64,000 nt of DNA from JBBRYB01 sp038238115 (GTDB taxonomy: Bacteria; Actinomycetota; Actinomycetes; Propionibacteriales; Nocardioidaceae): the NCBI GenBank assembly GCA_038238115.1, contig JBBRYB010000019.1:1-64000 (forward strand), in the 5' to 3' direction. The position numbers and the translations under genes were made by a program. Positions 51,065-58,952 of the stretch are shown piece by piece. Under the pieces are notes generated by a model. That model worked only from the letters and a program-made list of their open reading frames with translations. It did no database searches and had not been told where the DNA came from. The first letter of the stretch is position 1, and each line of letters starts with the position of its first letter.

Positions 51065-52204
51065 CTAGCGCGCGAAGACGCGCCAGATCTGGCCGCTCCA
51101 GTCGGGGTTACCACCGAAGCCTGTCGAGGGAGACGTCGAGAAGGCTGCGACGTACACCTTGCCGTGCGTCACCGCGATTCCGGCGGGGAACGGCACCTTG
51201 CGATAGGTCCGGTCACCGTTGGGGGAGACCCGCACGACGCGACCAGGGAAGCACTTCGGGATCTGGTCGAAGCCACACTTGCCGCCGAAGAGCTCGCTCA
51301 CATAGAGACTCCCGTCGGCTCCCCGCGCGACACCGGTCACCGTCGTGAAACCGCCCCACGAGCGCAACGGGACGCCGTGGCGGTTGTACTTCCAGACCTT
51401 GGCCTGGTGCGGAATCTCCGAGTGGAGCTCACCGACGTAAATCTTGCCGTCGTGCCCCCGTGTCACCACGGTGGGTACGGCGTCGACCTTGTTGCCGTAC
51501 TCGGGCAGGACCGTCCACACGGAAACCTTGCCGCCCTTGACCCGGGCGATGTAGTCAGCTGCCGCGTCAGTGACAAGAACCTGGCCCTTGAGCGCCAACA
51601 CCGAGTACGGGTTGGTGTCAACGCCTTCACCGTCGACGTCGTGACGAATCTCGTACTTGGAGATGTTGGCGACAGCTCGAAGATGTCCGTTGGGCCGCTT
51701 CATGAGCAGCCGACCTGCCTGCCGACCGGGAAGACCCTGGGGAATCTCGTCCGGGGGAGCGTAGGTGATGATGCTGTAGTAGCCGCCTCCGAGACGCTTG
51801 CTGGCCCCGTCCGAGCCGACTGCGAAGCTCCCGTCCTTTGCGGCGCCGGACAGCAGGCCTGCCATCACCTTGTGGGCTGCGCCGTGTCGGATCACCGCCA
51901 CCTTGCCGGACTTGCCGGCGCAGGTGGCGTTCTCCCCGTGGCCGGCACAGTTGTCGGGGTTGTACGAGCCGTGCCCCGCCTCGGCGACCAGGAGCGAACC
52001 GTTGGTAGTGAGGCTGAGCTGTCGCGGGTTGTCAAGACCGGAGACGACGATCGCGTGCTTGTCGAAGTGGGGATGGGCCGCGTTGGTGACCGAAGCGCCC
52101 ACCGATGGCGAGACTCCGGCCGCCGCCGCAAGCGCGGCCACCGACCCCAGGGATACCGCGATGGCGCGGCTTCTCCTGAGCGGGTTCCATACGTGCATGT
52201 GCAT
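51065..52204 (-). CDS. Secreted ScyD/ScyE-like NHL beta-propeller protein
   Basis: A 379-residue exported protein. After the signal peptide (SLGSVAALAAAAGVSPSVGA) come propeller blades such as LDNPRQLSLTTNGSLLVAEAG, NPYSVLALKGQVLVTDAAAD, VVTRGHDGKIYVGEL, VARGADGSLYVSEL and GIAVTHGKVYVAAF. This matches the ScyD/ScyE family, first named beside cyanobacterial scytonemin genes, but the family is widespread and mostly uncharacterised. ATG 52204 or 52198 could be the start. Confidence 0.87.
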   Translation of the reverse strand: MHMHVWNPLRRSRAIAVSLGSVAALAAAAGVSPSVGASVTNAAHPHFDKHAIVVSGLDNPRQLSLTTNGSLLVAEAGHGSYNPDNCAGHGENATCAGKSGKVAVIRHGAAHKVMAGLLSGAAKDGSFAVGSDGASKRLGGGYYSIITYAPPDEIPQGLPGRQAGRLLMKRPNGHLRAVANISKYEIRHDVDGEGVDTNPYSVLALKGQVLVTDAAADYIARVKGGKVSVWTVLPEYGNKVDAVPTVVTRGHDGKIYVGELHSEIPHQAKVWKYNRHGVPLRSWGGFTTVTGVARGADGSLYVSELFGGKCGFDQIPKCFPGRVVRVSPNGDRTYRKVPFPAGIAVTHGKVYVAAFSTSPSTGFGGNPDWSGQIWRVFAR

Positions 52205-52384
52205 ACTCCTCGATGAGTCGGGGTGTTTGGGAGGTTAGGCCCGTCTCTCACACCCGGGAAATGGCGCGTTGAGGTCATGTGAGATGACTCGTTCAGGTGA
52301 TGTGAGATGGCTCGGTCGGGCTGACGGCCGGCGCCAGCGGGCAGCCAGGAGACGAAGTCGGGGCCGGTGGCTATCCTGTGTGTC

Positions 52385-52660
52385 ATGTGCCGCAACATCC
52401 GGACCCTCCACAACTTCGAGCCACCCGCCACCTCCGACGAGGTGCTGGCTGCGGCGACCCAGTACGTGCGCAAGATCGCCGGCACGACGAAGCCGTCGGC
52501 CGCGAACAGCGAGGCGTTCGACGCCGCGATCGACGCGGTCGCGACAGCAACGGCTCGCCTCCTGGACGAGCTCGTGACCGCCGCGCCAAAGCGCGACCGA
52601 GAGATCGAGGCGGCGAAGGCGCGAGCGCGCAGCGCGGAACGCTACGGCGTCGCTGGCTGA
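52385..52660 (+). CDS. DUF2277 family protein
   Basis: A 91-residue protein opening MCRNIRTLHNFEPPATSDEV, the exact hallmark of DUF2277, followed by AATQYVRKIAGTTKPSAAN and a helical end AKARARSAERYG. Function unknown. It is the intact gene immediately ahead of the sigma-factor remnant. Confidence 0.93.
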   Translation: MCRNIRTLHNFEPPATSDEVLAAATQYVRKIAGTTKPSAANSEAFDAAIDAVATATARLLDELVTAAPKRDREIEAAKARARSAERYGVAG

Positions 52661-52700
52661 GCCCGTTCCCGCGCACGGCGAAGGAATTGCCGCGGGGCGC

Positions 52701-53741
52701 GTGCTGAAGGAAGAACGTCTGAGCGGGCTGTCGATCCCGCTGGTCGAGCGGCGTCGTGCTGGTGACAGTGACGCTCTGCGTTGCATGGAGCCGGTGGCCG
52801 TCGTCCAGGTGGGCGGTGTAGATCGGCTGGCGCTGCTCCTCGCATGCTGCCACCCGGCCCTGGCGGCGGAGGCGACGCTGGCGCTCACGCTGCGCGCCGT
52901 CATCGGCCTGACGACGGCGCAGATCTCGCGTGCCTTCCTCATCAGCGAGGCGACGCTCGCGCAGCGCATCGTCAGGGCCAAGCGCAAGATCGTGACCGCG
53001 GGCATCTCGCTCCAGGTACCCGAGCAGGCGGAGCTCGCAGCGCGCGTCGACGAATGTGCTCACGGTCGTGTACGTCATGTACAACGAGGCCTACGTCTCG
53101 ACGACGGCCGTCAACTACGACCGAGACCTCGGTGCCGACGCTGTCTGGCTGGCCGGCGTGGTGGCGACGAGTCTGCCGGAACAGGCGGAGGCTTGGGGTC
53201 TGGCCGTTCTCTTGACACTTCAGCCTGCCCGAGTCGACGCGCCATTCGACGCGACGGGTGGCCTCGTTCTGCTTCGCGACCAAGACCGTAGCCGATGGGA
53301 CCGCGCGGCGATCGAGCGCGCCGAGCGGCTGCTCCAGCAGGCGGCTGCGCTGCGCCGGCCGGGCCGCTTCCAGTTGCAAGCCGCCATCGCGGCGTGCCAC
53401 GCTTCAGCCGAGTCGTGGGCTGAGGACTGGCCGCAGATCGTTGCGTTGTAAGACGTGTTGGCGCGGCTGGACCCGTCACCTGTCATGCGGCTGAACCGTG
53501 CCGTGGCCAGGGCGCAGCTCGGGGAGCCGGCAGCCGCCCTGGCTGAAGTCGACGCCTTGGAGGCGGCACTGCCTGCTAGCACCTCTGGCACGCCACCCGG
53601 GCGGAGCTGCTTCGGAGCCTGGGGCGTGACGGTGCAGCGGCCGAGGCCGATTCCCGTGCGCTGGCGCTGACGACCAACCCGGCGGAGCGCCGGCTCCTCC
53701 AGACTCGGCTTCTTCGCTACCACCTGAGTGACGGCAGCTGA
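52701..53741 (+). pseudogene. Decayed ECF sigma factor (ECF42-like, with C-terminal TPR-like region)
   Basis: Three pieces of one protein lie in different frames. Piece 1 (52701 to about 53050, frame of 52701) has RLALLLACCHPALAAEATLA and LTTAQISRAFLISEATLAQR, the sigma region 4 of the long ECF group. Piece 2 (from about 53056, other frame) has VVYVMYNEAYVST and RPGRFQLQAAIAACHASAES and stops at TAA 53449-53451, where a Tyr codon is expected (L-stop-DVLARLDPSPV follows). Piece 3 restarts in the first frame near 53580 (HLWHATRAELLRSLG) and ends at TGA 53739-53741. Region 2 at the N-terminus is absent. So two frameshifts, one nonsense change and a 5' deletion make it inactive. Confidence 0.85.
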
Positions 53742-53760
53742 CCCGGAGCGCCTGCCGTCC

Positions 53761-53886
53761 GAACAACTGGCGCGTCGGCCGGATCAACTGGCGTGTCGGC
53801 CGGATCAACTGGCGTGTCGGCCCGAACAACTGGCGTGTCGGCCCGAACAACTGGCGCTTCGGCCGGATCAGCTGGCGCCTCGATCA
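53761..53886 (+). repeat. Intergenic 21-bp tandem repeat array, locus 2 (6 units)
   Basis: Six perfect-length 21-base units, each starting GAACAACTGGCG or GATCAACTGGCG (last GATCAGCTGGCG), then NNTCGGCC plus G or C. The last unit runs into the stop codon (53884-53886) of the LigD-like gene on the other strand. The core and period equal those of the three-unit array at 12313. All units are contiguous without spacers, so this is not CRISPR. Confidence 0.9.
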
Positions 53887-54255
53887 CCCAGCCGGTTGTT
53901 CGCGCGTGAGGTGGAGCAACCAGTCGCGGTCGGTGCGGATCAAGGCATAGCGACTCGCACCGTTCCTCCCGTGCAGGGTGAACACCATCCGATGCTCGTT
54001 GCGGTCTCGTTCCTCCCACCATCCGGTGTCCGCGATGGACTTGTCAGCGTCGTGGTATGCCAAGTGATCGAGATCGTGATCGGCGACCTCGATGGCGAGC
54101 CGGTTGTGTCGTGAGCTGGTCGGCAAGCCGCGTGGAAGCGCCCAGGAACGCAGGACACCGTTTTCTTCGAGCCTGAGGTCGAAGTGATGACTCGGACGCT
54201 GGTGCTCATGGAGCACGAACGCCAGGTGGGCAGGACCGGGCGGCATGGCAGTCAT
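53884..54255 (-). CDS. LigD 3'-phosphoesterase (PE) domain-like protein
   Basis: A 123-residue single-domain protein. LAFVLHEHQRPSHHFDLRLEENGVLRSWALPRGLP contains the His, Asp and Arg positions of the LigD phosphoesterase domain, and WWEERDRNEHRMVFTLHGR and YALIRTDRDWLLHLT complete the fold. In full LigD this domain trims 3' ends for end joining. Here it stands alone, without the usual ligase or polymerase domains. Start ATG 54255 (MTAMPPGPAHLAFVLHEH); ATG 54246 is another option. Confidence 0.83.
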   Translation of the reverse strand: MTAMPPGPAHLAFVLHEHQRPSHHFDLRLEENGVLRSWALPRGLPTSSRHNRLAIEVADHDLDHLAYHDADKSIADTGWWEERDRNEHRMVFTLHGRNGASRYALIRTDRDWLLHLTREQPAG

Positions 54256-54351
54256 TGTCCTCTGATGCCTATATCCCTTTGAAGACGTTGTGTCTCTGAC
54301 GCTGTCCTCTGCTCACCTGGCGCCTGGGTGAGCGGTCTGTGGTCTGGTCGG

Positions 54352-55857
54352 TCAGGCATCGAGGTGGGTCAGGCGAGGCCACGCGTTGCTCCAGCCGGAT
54401 CGCGGCTTCGCGCAGACCCAGACCCGCATGCCACGCTCCTCGTTGTCGATGTGGTGCGCGTTGTCGATCCGGGTCGTTGGCCGGCAACCCGCGAAGACGG
54501 TGCCCGGCCGAGTCAGGCCGACGACGATCACGGGTGCCGCGGTCTGGGGCGGCGGCCCCCAGGAGCCAAACCCGTTGTGCCCGCTGTAGACAGGGGCCGC
54601 CAGGCCGTAGTAGACGAGTGCGCCGGCCTCTCCGTAGTTCTCGGCATACACCACCGCTGTGCCCCGCTCGTCCGGCGGCAGCGACTGGAGGACGCCGCGC
54701 AGCGTGGCCACGAACTCCGGCCACCCGATCGTCTCCAGCTGGTCTTGGCCGACGAAGGCGTACGGCGAGTCAGCGAACGCCTTCTCAGGCAGCAGGGGTA
54801 CGGCGGCCGGCCACGCCACCGCCGCGAACAGCGCCAAGACGACTGCCGCCACCGCGATGCGTCGCCTCTCCCAGCGCTCGCCCAGCTCGACGCAGCCTGC
54901 GGCGATGAGGGCGGGGATGATGCCCGCCAGGTAATAGCCCTTGCCACCCGAGACGGCGAATACCACGAGCAGGACGAGGTAGGCGGTGGCGAGCGGACGG
55001 GCCCAGACCCATCTCGGAGCAGTCATCAGCCGCCACAGTCCGAAGACCCAGACCACACTGGCCAGCGGGCTGAACATGATCAGCTGCTGCACGACGTAGA
55101 AGATCCGCTCGCCAGCGACGCGGTACTCCTGGTTGATGTCGGCGCTGAGCGTCAGCTGCGGCCAGCCGTGGGTCGCCTGCCAGACCAGATTGGGCGCCCA
55201 GATGGCGACGGCGGCGGCCGCGCCGGCCCACAGCCACGGCGATCGAAGGTGGTGGCGCGACCCGGCATGGACGAGCACGCCGACGCCCAGAGCCGCCACG
55301 AGGAAGGCCAGCAGCGTCTTGTTTTCCAGGCCGACGCCTGCCGTCACTCCGGCGGTGAGCCACCACTTCGGCTGGTCGCGCCCCAGCGCCCTGAGCGCGA
55401 AGAGGACCACCAGGCACCAGAAGAGGACATCGAGCGAGGTCGTGGACAGCAGGTGGCCGAGGACGAGGGTCACCACCCCGGTCCCGACGACGACCCCGGT
55501 CAGGATCTGCGCGTCTCGTCGCCCGCCGAGCTCGCGTGCCGTCAAGGCGCTGACGACGACGAGGGCGGCTGCGGCCAAGGCGCTCGACAGACGCAGGACG
55601 ACGAGGTTGCCGGGAGCGATCATGTCGGCGGCCACGGCGATGAGCGGCGTCAGGGTGGGCTGGTCGGGATAGCCCCAGGCGAGGTGGTGACCGGCCGAGG
55701 CGAAATAGAGTTCGTCGCGGTGTGGGCCGTAGCGGTCTGCCAGCACGAGCAAGAACGCGGCGTCCAGCGCAGCAATCGCCAGCACGGGGGTCCAGGCTGT
55801 TCCGGGTTGACCTCCCCGATGCGGCGCCGACGTGGCCGGCTCCAGGTCACCTGTCAC
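54352..55857 (-). CDS. GT39/ArnT-like membrane glycosyltransferase
   Basis: A 501-residue polytopic protein of the dolichyl-phosphate-mannose or ArnT-like group. The first loop after TM1 has RYGPHRDELYFASAGHHLAWGYPDQPTLTP, where HRDELYF carries the conserved acidic pair of GT39/83 enzymes. About ten further TM segments follow (LVVLRLSSALAAAALVVVSAL; WLWAGAAAAVAIWAPNLVWQA) and a C-terminal extracellular part. It probably moves a sugar from a polyprenyl carrier. GTG 55857 starts within the end of the small upstream gene (11-base overlap); ATG 55884 is possible. Confidence 0.88.
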   Translation of the reverse strand: MTGDLEPATSAPHRGGQPGTAWTPVLAIAALDAAFLLVLADRYGPHRDELYFASAGHHLAWGYPDQPTLTPLIAVAADMIAPGNLVVLRLSSALAAAALVVVSALTARELGGRRDAQILTGVVVGTGVVTLVLGHLLSTTSLDVLFWCLVVLFALRALGRDQPKWWLTAGVTAGVGLENKTLLAFLVAALGVGVLVHAGSRHHLRSPWLWAGAAAAVAIWAPNLVWQATHGWPQLTLSADINQEYRVAGERIFYVVQQLIMFSPLASVVWVFGLWRLMTAPRWVWARPLATAYLVLLVVFAVSGGKGYYLAGIIPALIAAGCVELGERWERRRIAVAAVVLALFAAVAWPAAVPLLPEKAFADSPYAFVGQDQLETIGWPEFVATLRGVLQSLPPDERGTAVVYAENYGEAGALVYYGLAAPVYSGHNGFGSWGPPPQTAAPVIVVGLTRPGTVFAGCRPTTRIDNAHHIDNEERGMRVWVCAKPRSGWSNAWPRLTHLDA

Positions 55858-56098
55858 GCGGCCAGCGTAGTGACGCTGACACATGCCTGCGTCGCCGGTC
55901 GTCGAGGGTTCCTCGCGGCGGTCGCCACCGGCCGAGCGAGATCAGGCACGCAATCGTGATGGGCGTGCGAGCTGCGAATTGTGTCCATCCGCCGTACCCC
56001 TCATGGGCAAGGAGTCGGGCCACCACCTCCCCGGGGGCGACGAGCCACACGAAGACGAGGAAGGCGCGAACTCGGCGGAATCTGTCGGTCGGGGTCAT
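55847..56098 (-). CDS. Small hypothetical membrane protein
   Basis: An 83-residue protein from ATG 56098 (MTPTDRFRRVRAFLVFVWLV). It has one clear hydrophobic helix (AFLVFVWLVAPGEVVARLLA), a possible second one (TPITIACLISLG) and a very basic C-terminus (DDRRRRHVSASLRW). It starts 22 bases after the upstream secreted-protein stop and overlaps the glycosyltransferase start. No family recognised. Confidence 0.45.
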   Translation of the reverse strand: MTPTDRFRRVRAFLVFVWLVAPGEVVARLLAHEGYGGWTQFAARTPITIACLISLGRWRPPRGTLDDRRRRHVSASLRWPRDR

Positions 56099-56120
56099 CG
56101 CCGCCACCGTCTGCGGGCTC

Positions 56121-56873
56121 TCAGAAGTAGCTGCCGAGGCAGCCGTAGATGGCAACACCGGCATAGGCGTAGGCGCCACCCGGCACCATCACCGCCGCTC
56201 GCCCGGCCACGTGCTTCAACAGGATATTGCCGATCACCGTGGGGCCGGCGAGGTATTTGATGGTGTCGATGGCGCCCCGACCACACGTCCTCACCTGGTC
56301 CCAGACGACGGAGAACGCGGCGCCCCACTTCCAGCTGAAGGGGTTCCACCAGGGGTCGGCCGTAATGGGAAACGTCGAGTGGCGGTTGAACCACACGTGT
56401 TGCTTCACGACGCGGCCTCGCAGCGAGTACGACGTGCGCACGCGATGTCCATGGGCATCCTCGGCCCACGGCTTGCCCAGGATGCCGACCTTGTGGCCGT
56501 GGCGTGTGGCGATGACCTCTCCGAAGCGGTTCTCCTGCAACCGCACGTGGGCTGGAAGCCGCAGGTGGAAGGCGTAGGTATGCGGTGCGTGCGCCCCCCG
56601 GATCCGGATCTTCGTCGTGGCGGCACCCCAGAAGCGGGTGGCATGCCGGAAGCTCGCATGCTTCGCGCGCCGTGCGTGCCAGCTGACAGTGCCGCCGCTG
56701 TGCTCAACATCCCCGATGGGCCACTTGTTCGTCCGGTGGTGCGAGGGTCGCGTCGGCAGGCCCGCTTCGCTGGCCACAGCGGGCGGGGTGGTCGGGCCCA
56801 AGACGGCGGCAACGGTCAGGACGGCGGTGCAGAGCAACAAGCGGTGCAGGGGCGAGGTACGGGAAACGTGCAA
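56121..56873 (-). CDS. Secreted protein with actinobacterial PVxADP-type module and hydrophobic Cys-containing end
   Basis: A 250-residue exported protein. After the signal peptide (LLLCTAVLTVAAVLGPTTPPAVAS) comes a beta-rich module WAEDAHGHRVRTSYSLRG ... FPITADPWW, a pattern that in many actinobacterial secreted proteins reads WAkDAnGxxVxTxY...yPVxADP and precedes a variable C-terminal part. Here the end (about residues 185-250) is hydrophobic with two cysteines (VRTCGRGAIDTIKYL; AYAGVAIYGCLGSYF), looking like a small membrane-active peptide or anchor. A bacteriocin-like or toxin role is only an inference. It is divergent from the ABC exporter. Confidence 0.7.
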   Translation of the reverse strand: MHVSRTSPLHRLLLCTAVLTVAAVLGPTTPPAVASEAGLPTRPSHHRTNKWPIGDVEHSGGTVSWHARRAKHASFRHATRFWGAATTKIRIRGAHAPHTYAFHLRLPAHVRLQENRFGEVIATRHGHKVGILGKPWAEDAHGHRVRTSYSLRGRVVKQHVWFNRHSTFPITADPWWNPFSWKWGAAFSVVWDQVRTCGRGAIDTIKYLAGPTVIGNILLKHVAGRAAVMVPGGAYAYAGVAIYGCLGSYF

Positions 56874-57157
56874 GGGATCCTCCCGGTGTCGAGTGGTGGG
56901 AGGTCGACGCTAGGACCGCGCCGTCTGCGCGAGAAGACTCGCCAGCGGAACTGAGGAAACCAGCGTGCCTGTGCATATACGGCCTAGCCGCGGCGGACTG
57001 GCCTCGACACCTTTGAGGCCGTGGCCGCGGCCGCTGGAGCCGGCCATGAAGGCACCTCTCAGGGTCGGCCCCGAGACAGACTCCGGGGTTAGGGCGCGGG
57101 TCAAACCAGCGCATTCCCTGATGTGGACGCCGGCCCTTCGCGGCGAGGATTCTGTGC

Positions 57158-58057
57158 ATGATCACAGTCGAAACGCTTACCAAGAAGTACGGCGGGTTCA
57201 CCGCCGTCGACAACATCACCTTCACGGCCAGGTCCGGTCGCGTGACCGGTTTCTTAGGCCCCAATGGTGCCGGCAAGTCGACCACCCTGCGCGTCATTGC
57301 CGGCCTTACCCCGCCCACCTTCGGCAGCGCCACCATTTCCGGGCGCAGGTTCGCCGACCTGCCCAACCCAGGTATGGAGGTCGGTGTCCTGCTCGACGCG
57401 TCGGCGCAGCATGCGGGCCGCACCGGGCGCGAGAGCCTCATCGTCGCCCAGCGCCTGATGGGCCTGCCGGCCCGCCGCGTGCCGGAGATGCTGGAAATGG
57501 TCAGCCTCACCGACACCGAGGCCGGCCGCAGGGTCCGCAACTACTCCCTCGGCATGCGCCAGCGGCTCGGGATCGCTACCGCCCTGATCGGCGATCCTGA
57601 GGTGCTCATCCTCGACGAGCCAGCCAACGGCCTGGACCCGGCCGGCATCCGCTGGATGCGTGACCTGCTTCGCAACTACGCGAACCGGGGCGGGACCGTC
57701 CTGTTGTCCTCGCACCTCTTGCACGAGATCGAGGTCATCGCCGACGACCTTGTGGTGATCGGTAACGGCCGGATCGTGGCGCAGGGCACCAAGGCCGAGC
57801 TCCTGGAGGCTGCGGGCACCGTCGTACGGAGCCCCCGCGTCGGCGATCTCCAGAAGGCCCTTGGCGCTTCGGGCCTGACCGCGACCCGGTCAGCTGACGG
57901 CGCCTTACGCACCGACGCCGATCCGGAACTTGTGGGGCAGATTGCCTTGCTGGCGCGCCTCGCCCTGACTGAGCTGAAGACCGCCGACAGTACGGGCCTG
58001 GAGGAGATGTTCCTCGAGCTGACCGAAGACACTCAACGAGAAGGAGCAGCGGCATGA
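57158..58057 (+). CDS. ABC exporter ATP-binding protein
   Basis: A 299-residue ABC-2-type ATPase. Walker A GPNGAGKS occurs near residue 35, the signature SLGMRQRLGIATALIG shows the same Gly-for-Ser change as in the 22-kb homologue, and Walker B is LILDEPANGLDP. LSSHLLHEIEVIADDLVVIG follows (H-loop). The C-terminal 70 residues lack the low-complexity tail of the first copy. ATG 57158; overlaps the permease start as ATGA. Substrate unknown; proximity to the secreted Cys-containing protein makes a joint role possible but unproven. Confidence 0.92.
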   Translation: MITVETLTKKYGGFTAVDNITFTARSGRVTGFLGPNGAGKSTTLRVIAGLTPPTFGSATISGRRFADLPNPGMEVGVLLDASAQHAGRTGRESLIVAQRLMGLPARRVPEMLEMVSLTDTEAGRRVRNYSLGMRQRLGIATALIGDPEVLILDEPANGLDPAGIRWMRDLLRNYANRGGTVLLSSHLLHEIEVIADDLVVIGNGRIVAQGTKAELLEAAGTVVRSPRVGDLQKALGASGLTATRSADGALRTDADPELVGQIALLARLALTELKTADSTGLEEMFLELTEDTQREGAAA

Positions 58058-58854
58058 CCGCCGTCGCAGTAGAAGAACAGATCCGGACACCACGAGTCGT
58101 TCCCCGCCGGGTGCCGCTGTCTCGCGTCACGGCGGTCGAGCTGCGCAAGATGTTCGACACCCGATCGGGCTTCTGGCTGATGGCGAGCATCGTCATCGCC
58201 GCGACCATGGCCACAGGTGCGGTGATCCTGTTTGCTCCGGACGGCGAGCTCACCTACTCCACCTTTGCCACGGCGATCGGTTTCCCGATGGCGGTCATCC
58301 TGCCCATGATCGCGATCTTGTCGGTCACGAGTGAGTGGAGCCAACGCAGTGGGCTGACGACGTTCACCTTGGTCCCGCACCGCGGGCGGGTTATCTCGGC
58401 CAAGGCGATCTCCTCGGTCGCCGTAGGCGTCGTCTCGATCCCGCTGGCGTTCGCCATCGGCGCTGTCGGCAACGTCGTGGGTACGTCGATCACGGGTACC
58501 GTCATGGTGTGGGACGTCTCGCTGACCGATGGGTTCTACATCATGCTCGGCAACGTCCTCGGCCTGCTGGTCGGATTCATGCTGGGCGTGCTGATCCGCA
58601 ACTCGGCGGGATCGATCGTGGCGTACTTCGTCTATTCGTTGTTGCTGCCCACTGTCTTTGCCCTGCTGGCCGCCAGCCATGCATGGTTCCGTGATCTACA
58701 GCCGTGGGTGGACTTCAACTACGCGCAGGGCGCCCTGTTCAACGGTAGTCCGAGCGGCGAGCAGTGGGCCAACATCGGCACCGCGGGAGCGATCTGGCTG
58801 GCCCTTCCACTTGCTGTGGGCCTCACCCTGGTGATGCGATCCGAGATCAAGTGA
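58054..58854 (+). CDS. ABC-2 type transporter permease
   Basis: A 266-residue membrane protein with about six segments (GFWLMASIVIAATMATGAVIL; IGFPMAVILPMIAILSV; GNVLGLLVGFMLGVLI) and a cytoplasmic SEWSQRSGLTTFTLVPHRGR coupling stretch, much like YhfP/NatB-type ABC-2 permeases. Coupled to the ATPase by a 4-base overlap. Confidence 0.9.
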   Translation: MTAVAVEEQIRTPRVVPRRVPLSRVTAVELRKMFDTRSGFWLMASIVIAATMATGAVILFAPDGELTYSTFATAIGFPMAVILPMIAILSVTSEWSQRSGLTTFTLVPHRGRVISAKAISSVAVGVVSIPLAFAIGAVGNVVGTSITGTVMVWDVSLTDGFYIMLGNVLGLLVGFMLGVLIRNSAGSIVAYFVYSLLLPTVFALLAASHAWFRDLQPWVDFNYAQGALFNGSPSGEQWANIGTAGAIWLALPLAVGLTLVMRSEIK

Positions 58855-58952
58855 ACTGACCCGCGCGGCATCGTGTTCGTGATCGCGTCGACCCGTCGTC
58901 GAACCTACGACGGGTCGACGCGCCCTGCGAGCGAGCGACCTCGAGTCGGGGG

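Noticed and set aside
53761..53886. CRISPR array
   Set aside because: Units are contiguous with no unique spacers, and no cas gene is in the window.
53717..54022. A heptad-repeat protein encoded by the 21-bp array
   Set aside because: A 21-base period opens several frames at once on both strands; none has a convincing start, ribosome site or domain.
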